A stretch of 64,000 nucleotides of DNA, from NCBI RefSeq assembly GCF_900116285.1, contig NZ_FPAJ01000001.1:868001-932000 (forward strand), read 5' to 3'. The notes under the pieces are model-generated. The model had not been told where the DNA came from and searched no databases. It saw nothing but the letters and a program-made list of their open reading frames with translations. The DNA comes from Sulfitobacter marinus (GTDB taxonomy: Bacteria; Pseudomonadota; Alphaproteobacteria; Rhodobacterales; Rhodobacteraceae). Each line of letters opens with the position of its first letter. The first letter of the stretch is position 1. The translations under genes were made by a program, and so were the position numbers. Of the stretch, positions 1-8,331 are shown one piece after another.

Positions 1-140
1 ACGACTGTCTCGGCACGGGTGGCGACATTATTCCAGCGGTCAGCAGGCTGCGCTGGCTCCTCTTGGGCGAACGCCGCCCCGACCATCAGCCAAAACGTCA
101 GGCAAAGCCCGGTAAAGACCATGCGCAAAGGCTGGCTCAT
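1..140 (-). CDS. Partial mechanosensitive channel-like protein (DUF3772 type), N-terminus only
   Basis: Only the first 46 or so codons lie in the window; the gene runs off the left edge. The start overlaps the stop of cysK as ATGA, so it is the last gene seen in that operon. The visible part is a signal peptide (hydrophobic stretch about residues 7-22 ending in AAFA) followed by a segment with the pattern ADRWNNVATRAE. A W..VA.RAE pattern just after the signal is typical of the periplasmic DUF3772 domain that precedes MscS-type channels in Rhodobacterales. The family call is an inference from this short segment; the channel part is outside the window. Confidence 0.5.
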   Translation of the reverse strand, partial: MSQPLRMVFTGLCLTFWLMVGAAFAQEEPAQPADRWNNVATRAETV

Positions 141-1171
141 TGGTCCTCGAAAACGCCGGGGATGGACTGCGGCGCGCGGTCCAACCATTCAGGAACGGGC
201 AAGCCTTTTTCGCGCAGGAAATCAGGGTTGAACAGTTTGGACTGATACCGTGTCCCAAAGTCGCACAGGATCGTCACAATAGTGTGGCCCGGCCCCATCT
301 CGCGTGCCATCCGGATCGCACCGGCAACATTCACACCCGACGACGCCCCAAGGCACAGGCCCTCGTGCTGCAACAGGTCAAACACGATCGGCAGCGCCTC
401 GCTGTCGTGGATATTATAGCTGTAATCGGGGGTAAAACCTTCGAGGTTCTTGGTGATGCGGACCTGACCGATGCCTTCGGCGATGGACCCGCCTTCGGCC
501 ACCAGTTCGCCTGTGGTGTAATAGCTGTGCAGCGCTGCGCCGTCAGGGTCGGCCAATGCGATTTTCACGCCTTTTGGCTGCAACGCCATGCCGATGCCCG
601 CCAACGTACCGCCCGATCCCACAGCACAGCAAAATCCGTCCACCTTGCCGCCGGTTTGGTCCCAAATCTCAGGCCCCGTCGTTTCGATATGCGCCTGACG
701 GTTGGCCACATTGTCAAACTGGTTGGCCCAAATCACCCCATGGTTGCTTGAACGGGCCAGTTCGGCCGCAAGCCGTTCGGAATAGCGGACAAAGTTGTTG
801 GGGTTGCGGTAAGGCGCGGCTGGCACCTGTACAAGCTCCGCGCCTGCCAGACGCAACATGTCTTTCTTTTCCTGGCTTTGGGTTTCGGGGATAACGATCA
901 CCGTTTTGAACCCCATAGAGGCACCGACCAGCGCAAGACCGATGCCGGTATTGCCCGCGGTCCCTTCAACAATTGTGCCGCCGGGTTGCAGCGTGCCTTT
1001 TTCAATGGCATCGCGAATGATGAACAACGCCGCACGGTCCTTGACCGATTGGCCCGGGTTCATGAATTCCGCCTTGCCATAGATGTCACACCCGGTTTCC
1101 TCGCTTGCCTTGCGCAGACGGATAAGAGGGGTGTTGCCAATGGCTTGCGCCAGATCAGATGCGACGTGCAT
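137..1171 (-). CDS. cysK: Cysteine synthase A (O-acetylserine sulfhydrylase)
   Basis: PLP-dependent enzyme that makes cysteine from O-acetylserine and sulfide in the cytoplasm. The 344-residue protein has the Schiff-base lysine K44 in SVKDRA, the substrate loop EGTAGNTGIGL (69-79) and the phosphate-binding GSGGT further on, all in normal order. It is slightly longer than the usual 310-320 residues because of a C-terminal tail. It lies 14 bp after trgB and overlaps the next gene by 4 bp. In Rhodobacter sphaeroides trgAB and cysK form one tellurite-resistance locus, and the same gene order here supports the call. The link to tellurite is from that precedent, not from the protein itself. Confidence 0.93.
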   Translation of the reverse strand: MHVASDLAQAIGNTPLIRLRKASEETGCDIYGKAEFMNPGQSVKDRAALFIIRDAIEKGTLQPGGTIVEGTAGNTGIGLALVGASMGFKTVIVIPETQSQEKKDMLRLAGAELVQVPAAPYRNPNNFVRYSERLAAELARSSNHGVIWANQFDNVANRQAHIETTGPEIWDQTGGKVDGFCCAVGSGGTLAGIGMALQPKGVKIALADPDGAALHSYYTTGELVAEGGSIAEGIGQVRITKNLEGFTPDYSYNIHDSEALPIVFDLLQHEGLCLGASSGVNVAGAIRMAREMGPGHTIVTILCDFGTRYQSKLFNPDFLREKGLPVPEWLDRAPQSIPGVFEDQ

Positions 1172-1185
1172 GGGGTGCTCCTAAA

Positions 1186-2319
1186 TCATGTTATATCAGG
1201 TGTAGCCTTGGGGGGGACCAACCTCAAGCGGTCGCGATGACGTGCAAGCCAATATGCTGCGGTCACCAGCGGTGCGTTGGCGGCTTGCTGTGCGTCCGCC
1301 ATCGCCATCAAAGCGTCAAAAGACATCAAATGCGACCGGATATCTTCATTTTCGCTGTCCAAACCGGCCACACCGGTCGCTTTATCCGGCAGATCGGCAA
1401 GCGCCACGTAGATATAGAAAAATTCCGTGGTGCATCCCGGTGACGCATATACTTCGGCTACCGGTTCGAGAGATTGCAACACGATCCCCGCCTCTTCGGC
1501 GGCTTCGCGGTGAGCGGCCTGCTGCGGGGTCTCGCCCGGGTCGACCCTGCCTGCGATGGGTTCAAACTGCCAAACCGACCGATCCCCCCGCGCGATAGGC
1601 CCCATGCGCACCTGTTCCACCACCATGACACGGTCGCGTACAGGGTCATAAGGCAACACCAGCGCCGCATCTGACACCACAAAAACGGCACGGTCGACCG
1701 GCTGTGACATGGTGCCGTCAAAACGTTCATGGCGCAGCTTGTATTCGTTCAGCGCGAAATAGTTGGTATACGCGCGGTCAATCTTTTGAACATCGATTGC
1801 GCCATGCAATGTCCCTGCGCCGTGTTTCGAATGGGCGGCGTTTACCATCGCCGCAGCCCGTGTGCGGATCATCGGGAACATCTTGGCCACCTGTGCCGCG
1901 GTGTATTTGCCAAAGTAATCCATAACCTCGTCCGCCGCGAAACAGCTTAGGGCGGCCCAGTCGTTCTCCCATGCACGCAAATCCCACGCATCCGTTGTGG
2001 TCCAAGCCCCCGGCGCGGGGAAATACACCTGCGCCGTTTGCCCGCCCGCCAGCACCACATCGTGCAAGTCATAATCAAAGCTGCCTTCGTAGAAATTCAA
2101 CCGCGCGATATCGGTATCGGTTAACCCTTCGACCAGCAGCCCATCGGTAACGGCACCAGCACGCTCTACCACGCAGGGAAATGGCCCTTCGGCAACGGCA
2201 AGGGCGGCGTGATCGTGCAATTTTTCTGAGGTGAATTTGATGTCAGCTGCGGCGCGGCCCAGCACGATCTCAAGCAAAGGAACATGCCGAAGCGTGCCGT
2301 AAAAGAAAAAGTTTTTCAT
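1186..2319 (-). CDS. trgB: TrgB: gamma-glutamylcyclotransferase-like domain fused to a Nudix hydrolase
   Basis: A 377-residue two-domain protein. The N-terminal half (about 1-120) opens with FFYGTLRH, the beta-strand and loop signature of the gamma-glutamylcyclotransferase/AIG2 fold, and has a candidate catalytic glutamate at E78 in FYEG. The C-terminal half (about 205-350) is a Nudix domain with a complete Nudix box at 257-279 (G-x5-E-x7-REAAEEAGI), closest to ADP-ribose pyrophosphatases. I chose the ATG at 2319 because it begins the conserved domain and sits 4 bp after the trgA stop; a longer reading frame upstream overlaps trgA and is not needed. Substrates are unknown. Name by synteny with the Rhodobacter trgAB-cysK locus. 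Confidence 0.85.
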   Translation of the reverse strand: MKNFFFYGTLRHVPLLEIVLGRAAADIKFTSEKLHDHAALAVAEGPFPCVVERAGAVTDGLLVEGLTDTDIARLNFYEGSFDYDLHDVVLAGGQTAQVYFPAPGAWTTTDAWDLRAWENDWAALSCFAADEVMDYFGKYTAAQVAKMFPMIRTRAAAMVNAAHSKHGAGTLHGAIDVQKIDRAYTNYFALNEYKLRHERFDGTMSQPVDRAVFVVSDAALVLPYDPVRDRVMVVEQVRMGPIARGDRSVWQFEPIAGRVDPGETPQQAAHREAAEEAGIVLQSLEPVAEVYASPGCTTEFFYIYVALADLPDKATGVAGLDSENEDIRSHLMSFDALMAMADAQQAANAPLVTAAYWLARHRDRLRLVPPKATPDIT

Positions 2320-2323
2320 CAAC

Positions 2324-2764
2324 TTACGACCACTTCCTGTCGGCAAAATTTGTGACAAACCCGCTGACAACACCGCCCACAGCCAACGCCGCAGCAACCG
2401 GCAAAATCGCCAGCAACAAGGCATATTCAGCGCCGATCATAACGACCGCAACAATGGCGTCAGAAAGCCCGCGATACTGACCTTTCAAAGACAAATCGAT
2501 CACCCGGATCACCGCAAGCGCCGTCAGCATCCAAAACGCCAAGGCTACAGCACAAGTTACCCCATTGGCAATCGCATGGCCCACACCGCCACCGGCGCGC
2601 GGGGCCATGAAAAACCAGCCAATCACCCCACCAAGAGCGACTGTCAACGGCACCAGATATTTGAAACGGGAAAGCTCGGGTATCAACGATGTGATGATCA
2701 CCGATAGAACCACGCCCAAGACGGCCAAACACATGGCGGCGGCCAACTTGGCACCTGTAGGCAT
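2324..2764 (-). CDS. trgA: TrgA family membrane protein (tellurite resistance locus)
   Basis: A 146-residue protein with about four hydrophobic helices (roughly 5-27, 35-53, 65-88 and 108-135), so an inner-membrane protein. The opening MPTGAKLAAA and the overall layout match TrgA of Rhodobacter, where it is the first gene of trgAB and contributes to high-level tellurite resistance by an unknown mechanism. It lies 28 bp after cfa and 4 bp before trgB, on the same strand, so it is likely co-transcribed with both. No catalytic motif is visible. Confidence 0.8.
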   Translation of the reverse strand: MPTGAKLAAAMCLAVLGVVLSVIITSLIPELSRFKYLVPLTVALGGVIGWFFMAPRAGGGVGHAIANGVTCAVALAFWMLTALAVIRVIDLSLKGQYRGLSDAIVAVVMIGAEYALLLAILPVAAALAVGGVVSGFVTNFADRKWS

Positions 2765-2792
2765 CGACTGCTCCTTGGATCACACGGGCCCT

Positions 2793-4001
2793 TTATCCGG
2801 GGCGTCTCACCGTGATTTGTGTCACATCGCAATTGCCACTGTCAAAGGTAGAAGCGCAGGAGGTTAGATAGAAATCCCACATCCTTTTGAACCGCTCGTC
2901 AAAGCCCATGGCCGCAATATCATCCCACTTTTCGTTAAAGTTTTGATGCCAACGGCGCAGGGTCAGATCATAGCTTTTGCCGAACTCTATCGATTTTTCT
3001 ACCGCCAGGCCGGCCTTTTCAATCTGTTCACGCAGCACTGTCGGGCTTGGCAGCATGCCACCGGGGAAAATGTATTTCTGAATGAAATCAACCCCTCGTT
3101 TATATACCTTCCAACGGCGGTCTTGCACCGTAATGATCTGCAAGGTCGCGAATTTTCCCGGCTTCAGCCGATCCCGTAATGTATTGAAATAAGCGGGCCA
3201 GTATTTCTCGCCCACAGCCTCGAACATCTCGATACTCGCGATACCATCATAGACGCCACGTTCATCACGGTAGTCTTGCAACTTGATCTCAACAACATCA
3301 GAAATTTCAGCATTTTCAATGCGTTCTTTGGCGTAGTTAAACTGCTCCGTGCTGATGGTCAGGCATGTCACCTTTAGCCCGCGTGATTTGGCAGCATATT
3401 CGGCAAATCCGCCCCAACCGCATCCGATCTCAAGCACATGATCGCCGGGCTGCACGCCCATCTGATCCACCATCGACGCATATTTTGCCGTCTGGGCAGA
3501 TTCCAGTGATTGCTGCGGGCCTTCCTCGAACAAAGCGCTGGAATAGGTCATCGTATCATCCAGCCACAGCTTGTAGAAATCATTACCCAGATCATAGTGA
3601 TAGCTGATGTTCTTGCGCGCCTGTTTTTTGCTGTTGCTTTGCAGCCAGAACCGCAGGGATTCAAACCTGCGCACCAGCCCCATCGCCGGAAATGAATCGT
3701 AGATATCCTCGTTGGCATGGGCGACATCCATGAAGGCTTGCAGATCCGGGGTGCTCCACCACGCGTCCAGATAGGCATCGCTAAAACCCAAATCCCCCTC
3801 GCGGATCAGCCGTGCAAACAGATCAGCATTGTGGATCTGAATTTCAGCCACCGGCATCGGGTTTGCCCCTGTAGCCCGGAACCTGCGCCCATCCGGCAGA
3901 ACAAAATCGATCTGCCCGTGATGCATCTGTTGGGCCGTTGCAAAAACACTTGCGAAATATCGGGGAAGGGATTTTTGCCCTTCTGTACTGGTAAATATCA
4001 T
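2793..4001 (-). CDS. cfa: Cyclopropane-fatty-acyl-phospholipid synthase
   Basis: Adds a methylene group from S-adenosylmethionine across the double bond of unsaturated phospholipid acyl chains, at the inner membrane surface. The 402-residue protein has the family hallmark YHYDLGNDFY at 134-143, the SAM-binding glycine loop VLEIGCGWGG at 189-198 and a normal C-terminal half (FPGGMLPS, then RRWHQNF). Full length. It lies 68 bp after phrB and 28 bp before trgA, all on the minus strand. In Rhodobacter sphaeroides a cfa homologue and a photolyase belong to the singlet-oxygen sigma-E response, so a stress role fits; I did not find the TGATCC...TAAGA promoter of that sigma factor here. Confidence 0.92.
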   Translation of the reverse strand: MIFTSTEGQKSLPRYFASVFATAQQMHHGQIDFVLPDGRRFRATGANPMPVAEIQIHNADLFARLIREGDLGFSDAYLDAWWSTPDLQAFMDVAHANEDIYDSFPAMGLVRRFESLRFWLQSNSKKQARKNISYHYDLGNDFYKLWLDDTMTYSSALFEEGPQQSLESAQTAKYASMVDQMGVQPGDHVLEIGCGWGGFAEYAAKSRGLKVTCLTISTEQFNYAKERIENAEISDVVEIKLQDYRDERGVYDGIASIEMFEAVGEKYWPAYFNTLRDRLKPGKFATLQIITVQDRRWKVYKRGVDFIQKYIFPGGMLPSPTVLREQIEKAGLAVEKSIEFGKSYDLTLRRWHQNFNEKWDDIAAMGFDERFKRMWDFYLTSCASTFDSGNCDVTQITVRRPG

Positions 4002-4069
4002 CTCGGGTCCCTGTACGTGGGGTCATAGCCGCGTTAAGGTTTATACACCAAAAACGCGATTATCACCCA

Positions 4070-5491
4070 TCAAAAATTTCTGTTCTTATAGGCATCCAGC
4101 GCCCGCAGACGGCCCGCGTCCAATGCGATAATCCGGTCGGGGTAGTCATCATCGGGCGACATATTCCAATGCTTTGGAATCGCTTCAAAAAACGCCAACG
4201 CATCGGGATGCGCTTTGGCGCGCCCTTCGGCGATCCAGCGGCTGGTGTAATCTCGGTTCTTGTCAAATTTATCCAGCTGGGTTGCAGGGTTGAACACCCG
4301 GAAATACGGCGTTGCATCCGGCCCGGACCCCGCCGCCCATTGCCACCCCATTGCGTTACTGGCAGGGTCCCAATCGATCAGGCAGTCCTCGAACCACTTC
4401 TGGCCGATACGCCAATGACACATAAGATGTTTGGTCAAATAACTCGCCACAATCATGCGCCCGCGGTTGTGCATGCGCCCCGTTACGTACAGCTCTCGCA
4501 TCGCTGCATCGACAAAGGGCTCGCCCGTCCGGCCCTGTTTCCATGCCTTGACCTCGGCGCACCGCTCGTCCTCGTTCCACGGAAACCCCGCCCATTCCTC
4601 GCGCCAGTTCTGATCCAGAAGGCGCGGTGTGTGATGCATCAGGTGATAGGCAAATTCGCGCCAGACCAGTTCCTTGAGGAAAGTTTCTGCCCCTTTTTTA
4701 CCATCATGCAAGGCGCGCTGCCCCGCATGCCAACATTGATGCGGGCTGATTTCGCCAAGCGATAGGTTTTCCGACAGGTTCGATGTGCCATCCACCCCCG
4801 GCAGATCCCGGTTTGCTTTGTACTCGGCCACACCATGCGCCATGAATGCGCCAAGCCGGGATTGAGCTGCTTTTTCACCCAGCTGAACAAAGGGCCGTAC
4901 CACATCCGCACCGCGCCGCATGGCCGCGCCCAGGTTCCAGTCTGCTAAATCATCGCTATCCGGCCATTGCGCAGGCGTCGTCAACGTCGCGGGCGCGGCA
5001 AGCGGCGCATCAACCGCGCGATTTTTCACCGAATTCCAGAACGGCGTGTAGACTTTGTAATACCCGCCGGTCTTAGTCTCGACCGTCCAAGGCTCAAACA
5101 TCAAATGCCCGCCAAAAGACCGCGCCTCAACGCCTTGGTTTTTCAACGCATCCTTTACCCGGCGGTCCCGCGCCGTGGTTTCCGGATCATACAGCCGCGA
5201 CCAGTAGACCGACCCGGCACCGGTTTGGGTGATCAACTCTTGCAGCACCTCCAACGCATCACCTTTGCGCAGCACCAGCTGGCTGGATTTATCGCGCAAT
5301 GCGTCCGCGAAACACCCGATCCCCAGCCCCAACCGCCATTTCGGGGCGGCGGCAAGACCTTCAACGAGATCGTCATGGATGAAAACGGGAATAACCGGCC
5401 GGCCGGTTTGCGCCGCCGCGTACAAGGCAGGGTGATCGGTCAACCGCAGGTCACGGCGAAACCACACAAGGATCGGGGACGTATCAGACAA
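4070..5491 (-). CDS. phrB: Deoxyribodipyrimidine photolyase
   Basis: Light-driven repair of cyclobutane pyrimidine dimers in DNA, with FAD as catalytic cofactor. The 473-residue protein opens with LVWFRRDLRLTDHPAL, the classic photolyase/cryptochrome start of the antenna-binding domain. The C-terminal FAD domain contains TSNLSENLSLGEISP, FLKELVWREFAYH, the GRMHNRGRM loop and the DPASNAMGWQWAAGSGPDA segment, all diagnostic for class I photolyases. Full length and apparently intact. It is the first gene of the minus-strand group that continues with cfa and trgAB-cysK. A cryptochrome role cannot be excluded but the motifs favour a repair enzyme. Confidence 0.92.
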   Translation of the reverse strand: MSDTSPILVWFRRDLRLTDHPALYAAAQTGRPVIPVFIHDDLVEGLAAAPKWRLGLGIGCFADALRDKSSQLVLRKGDALEVLQELITQTGAGSVYWSRLYDPETTARDRRVKDALKNQGVEARSFGGHLMFEPWTVETKTGGYYKVYTPFWNSVKNRAVDAPLAAPATLTTPAQWPDSDDLADWNLGAAMRRGADVVRPFVQLGEKAAQSRLGAFMAHGVAEYKANRDLPGVDGTSNLSENLSLGEISPHQCWHAGQRALHDGKKGAETFLKELVWREFAYHLMHHTPRLLDQNWREEWAGFPWNEDERCAEVKAWKQGRTGEPFVDAAMRELYVTGRMHNRGRMIVASYLTKHLMCHWRIGQKWFEDCLIDWDPASNAMGWQWAAGSGPDATPYFRVFNPATQLDKFDKNRDYTSRWIAEGRAKAHPDALAFFEAIPKHWNMSPDDDYPDRIIALDAGRLRALDAYKNRNF

Positions 5492-5571
5492 TGTTAACCT
5501 TCTTCATAGGGTATGAACGAACATAGCCCGTAATGCCGGCTTTCAAGACCAAAAGCCGCCCCGCCTGCGCG

Positions 5572-5607
5572 ATAATCAAACGGGCCGCTGCCTGTCGGCG
5601 CGGCCCG
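5572..5607 (-). terminator. Probable rho-independent terminator after acuI
   Basis: The arms CGGGCCGC and GCGGCCCG (8 bp, 11-nt loop) read on the minus strand just after the acuI stop and are followed by TTTGATTAT. The U-run is short, so termination may be partial. Confidence 0.5.
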
Positions 5608-5619
5608 GTCGCGCGGCGT

Positions 5620-6612
5620 TTAGCCGTTGACGTCAACGACGACACGGCCCCGCACCTGTCCATTCAGGATATCCTTGCCGAGCTGTGGTAAATCCTTAAG
5701 CGTCGCAGGCACAACCATATCTTCTAGCTTGGCCATCGGCAGGTCTTTGGCGACCCTCTCCCACGCGCGCAAACGGTTGTCATAGGGCTGCATCACGGAA
5801 TCAATCCCCAACAGGTTCACACCGCGCAACAGGAACGGAATAACCGTCGCAGGCAAGGCCGCGCCACCGGCCAGGCCAACAGCGGCAACAGACGCGCTAT
5901 ATTTCATTTGCCCTAAAACGCGCGCCAACATCGCGCCGCCTACGGCATCAATGCACCCGGCCCAGGTTTCGCCCTCAAGCGGGCGCTTGACCGTCTCGTT
6001 GATCTCGTCCCGTGCAACGATCTGACTGGCCCCAAGTGCCTTAAGGTAATCCGACGTCTCGGGCCGTCCCGTCACACCGGCAACCTCGTGACCCAAAGCG
6101 GCTAGAATCGCAACGGCAACCGAACCGACACCGCCCGCGGCACCTGTAACCAGCACAGGACCATGGCCGGTTTTCAACCCATGATCCTCCAACGCCATCA
6201 CTGCAAGCATCGCAGTGAACCCGGCGGTCCCCACGGCCATCGCCTGACGGGTATCAAGGCCCTTGGGCAGCGGCACCAACCAATCGGCCCGCACCCGCGC
6301 CTTTTGCGAATACCCGCCCCAATGCGCCTCGCCCACACGCCAGCCGGTCAAAACGACCTTGTCACGGGGCTTATAGCGATCATCATCCGACGCCTCGACC
6401 GTGCCTGCAAAATCGATGCCCGGAATATGCGGATAATTCCGCACCAATCCGCCACCCGGCCCGATGCACAAACCATCCTTGTAATTCACAGTCGAATATT
6501 CGACCGCGACGGTCACTTCACCGGCAGGCAACTGATCCAGCTCAATCTGCGTCACCGCGGCAGAGGTCTTACCGCTCTCTTCATCCTTGGTCACCATCAA
6601 CGCATCAAACAT
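5620..6612 (-). CDS. acuI: Acryloyl-CoA reductase AcuI (MDR family, NADPH-dependent)
   Basis: A 330-residue medium-chain dehydrogenase/reductase of the YhdH/AcuI group, which reduces acryloyl-CoA to propionyl-CoA and so detoxifies acrylate derived from DMSP. Visible features are the GroES-like N-terminal domain with YSTVNYKDGL and IPGIDFAGTV, then a Rossmann domain with VTGAAGGVGSVAVA for NADPH; there are no zinc-ligand cysteines, as expected for this group. The ATG at 6612 follows TAGGAGAG at a good distance. It lies downstream of dmdA on the same strand, separated by 105 bp that contain a dispersed repeat with a strong hairpin. The dmdA-acuI order is the one known from Ruegeria pomeroyi. 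Confidence 0.9.
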   Translation of the reverse strand: MFDALMVTKDEESGKTSAAVTQIELDQLPAGEVTVAVEYSTVNYKDGLCIGPGGGLVRNYPHIPGIDFAGTVEASDDDRYKPRDKVVLTGWRVGEAHWGGYSQKARVRADWLVPLPKGLDTRQAMAVGTAGFTAMLAVMALEDHGLKTGHGPVLVTGAAGGVGSVAVAILAALGHEVAGVTGRPETSDYLKALGASQIVARDEINETVKRPLEGETWAGCIDAVGGAMLARVLGQMKYSASVAAVGLAGGAALPATVIPFLLRGVNLLGIDSVMQPYDNRLRAWERVAKDLPMAKLEDMVVPATLKDLPQLGKDILNGQVRGRVVVDVNG

Positions 6613-6645
6613 ATTCTCTCCTATCCAGATGACACTTCGCCACCC

Positions 6646-6693
6646 TTTTCATTTTGCCAATAAACTCCGGGGAGCCCGAGGGGCTGGCCCCTC
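6646..6693 (-). repeat. Dispersed intergenic repeat, family 1, full-length copy, in the dmdA-acuI spacer
   Basis: On the plus strand this copy reads CATTTTGCCAATAAACTCC, then GGGGAG, a 3-base spacer and a perfect hairpin GAGGGGC-TG-GCCCCTC. The same arrangement occurs in inverse orientation at 44053-44101, and short copies of the left half occur at 28542 and 35576. Here it lies inside an apparent operon, so the hairpin will be in the dmdA-acuI transcript. Confidence 0.75.
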
Positions 6694-6717
6694 GATCCCC
6701 AACTCTCATCCAGGCGA

Positions 6718-7821
6718 TTACGCCCAGAATTTCTCGCGGACCACCGCATCGCGCAGCCCTTGGGGCGTGCGTACCTGCACCTCGCATCCGTCGTCCCAAT
6801 GGGTCATCCGCACCATGCCAATCGCCACATTTGTTTTGAAATCCGGCGAATACGCGGCCGAGGTCACCTGACCGACCTTCTTTCCCTTTACCTCGATGTC
6901 CCAAACGCGGTCACAAGGTGGCACGGCCTCGCCCGCAATATCTATCGCGCGGACCTGTTTGGTGGGGCCTTCCTTGGCAACCCGCAACAACGCATCCCGA
7001 CCAATACAGCCAATCGCCGTTTGGGTGTCACAGAACCGGCCCAAGCCGCATTCATGGGGCGTGTTATCGTCGGTCATATCATTGCCATAACTCAACATAC
7101 CGCCCTCGACGCGCTCTATCCCGTTGGGGCAGCCTGCGCGCACGTCCAGATCACGGCCCGCCTCCATCAACGCGTTCCACAGCGGCATACCTTTATCTTC
7201 GCCATCAACGTAAATCTCGAACCCGCCCTGTTTTGAATAACCAGACCGGGCCACCGCCATGGATCGCCCCTCAAAATCGAACATACCAAAGCGGAAAAAC
7301 CGGATATCACGCACCGCGTCACCAAAGACGCGCGCCAACAGATCATCCGCCTTGGGGCCTTGGATCGCCAACGGGCTGATATCGGGTTCATCAATCAATA
7401 CATCCAGCCGGTAGCCATTGGCGATCCCCTTGACCCACAGCATCAAATCACTGTCGGCGATAGAAATCCACCAGCGGTCCTCGGCCAGCTTTACGGCCAC
7501 CGGATCGTTCAACATCCCCCCGGTTTCATCAACAATGGGCACATAAAAACACCGCCCCGGCAACATCCCGCGCAGATCGCGTGGCGTCAGCATTTGCATC
7601 AGCTTTGCCGCATCCGGCCCGCGCAGTTCCACCTGTCGTTCGCAGGATACATCCCAGACTTGCACAGCCTCTTTCAGGTGGTGATAATCCTCTTGCACGC
7701 TTTTGAAAACCGTGGGCAAAAGCATGTGGTTATAGACCGTATAGGCCTTGACCCCCGCTGCTTCGACACCTTCGGAAAACATCGTGCGCCTGATCCGGCG
7801 CGAGGGGGAAATCAGGGCCAT
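6718..7821 (-). CDS. dmdA: Dimethylsulfoniopropionate (DMSP) demethylase DmdA
   Basis: Transfers a methyl group from DMSP to tetrahydrofolate, giving methylmercaptopropionate; first step of the demethylation route in marine bacteria. The 367-residue protein belongs to the GcvT fold but carries the DmdA-type sequence throughout: PSRRIRR near the start, YTVYNHMLLPTVF, VQVWDVSCERQVEL, GYSKQGGFEIYV, a GMLSYGNDMTDDNTPHECGL loop and CIGRDALLRVAKEGP. These distinguish it from glycine-cleavage T proteins and sarcosine or dimethylglycine dehydrogenases. It begins one base before the end of the DinB-like gene (zero spacing), so it is the fourth gene of a five-gene operon. Full length. Confidence 0.95.
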   Translation of the reverse strand: MALISPSRRIRRTMFSEGVEAAGVKAYTVYNHMLLPTVFKSVQEDYHHLKEAVQVWDVSCERQVELRGPDAAKLMQMLTPRDLRGMLPGRCFYVPIVDETGGMLNDPVAVKLAEDRWWISIADSDLMLWVKGIANGYRLDVLIDEPDISPLAIQGPKADDLLARVFGDAVRDIRFFRFGMFDFEGRSMAVARSGYSKQGGFEIYVDGEDKGMPLWNALMEAGRDLDVRAGCPNGIERVEGGMLSYGNDMTDDNTPHECGLGRFCDTQTAIGCIGRDALLRVAKEGPTKQVRAIDIAGEAVPPCDRVWDIEVKGKKVGQVTSAAYSPDFKTNVAIGMVRMTHWDDGCEVQVRTPQGLRDAVVREKFWA

Positions 7822-8331
7822 TTATGCGGTCTCCGGCAAAAAGGCGATGTCCGTAACAGGTGCGCTTTGACCCGCCGCCGTCAGCATCGCGTGGATTTGA
7901 CCCCGGTGATGGGTCTGGTGATTGAACAATTGCAACACGCCCTGCCCTTTTGGCAGGTCATAAGCCGGGCCGCCCCCCGCCGGGACACAATGCAGATCAC
8001 CCAGCAAATCCACCTCGCGCAAACTGTTTGCCCAATGGCTGATTTTTCCGTCCACCCGCTGCCGATCCGCTGCCCAATCGCGGGCGTCCTTATGCAGCAT
8101 CAACCATTTATCAAAGCTCTCGATTGGGGACTCCATCGACGGGTCGTACCGCGACAACCACAACATGTCAGCCGCTAGGATATGGTTTGCCGTGCTCAGG
8201 ATCGAGCCAAAAAACGCCCCGCGATCTTTGGTCAAATCCGCCTGCGACATATCCAGAAAAAGCGGTATCAGTTGATCATTTTGCCAACTGTTATAACGCG
8301 CCATCATCCGTGCATAGCCGACGTTGATCAT
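7822..8331 (-). CDS. DinB-family four-helix protein with a His metal site
   Basis: A 169-residue protein of the DinB/YfiT fold. The three expected metal ligands can be read as H50 (TANH), H138 and H142 (NHQTHHRGQ), the pattern of DinB proteins such as thiol-dependent transferases. The ATG at 8331 overlaps the DUF1326 stop as ATGA, and the stop abuts the dmdA start, so translation is probably coupled on both sides. Members of the fold include thiol transferases and isomerases (for example mycothiol- and glutathione-dependent ones), but the substrate here is unknown. Its place directly before dmdA suggests a job in DMSP or methyl-sulfur metabolism; this is inference from context. Confidence 0.8.
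   Translation of the reverse strand: MINVGYARMMARYNSWQNDQLIPLFLDMSQADLTKDRGAFFGSILSTANHILAADMLWLSRYDPSMESPIESFDKWLMLHKDARDWAADRQRVDGKISHWANSLREVDLLGDLHCVPAGGGPAYDLPKGQGVLQLFNHQTHHRGQIHAMLTAAGQSAPVTDIAFLPETA

Noticed and set aside
5492-5619. Possible sigma-E (TGATCC...TAAGA) promoter before phrB
   Set aside because: I searched the upstream regions of phrB and cfa on the minus strand and found no match; only weak sigma-70-like boxes.
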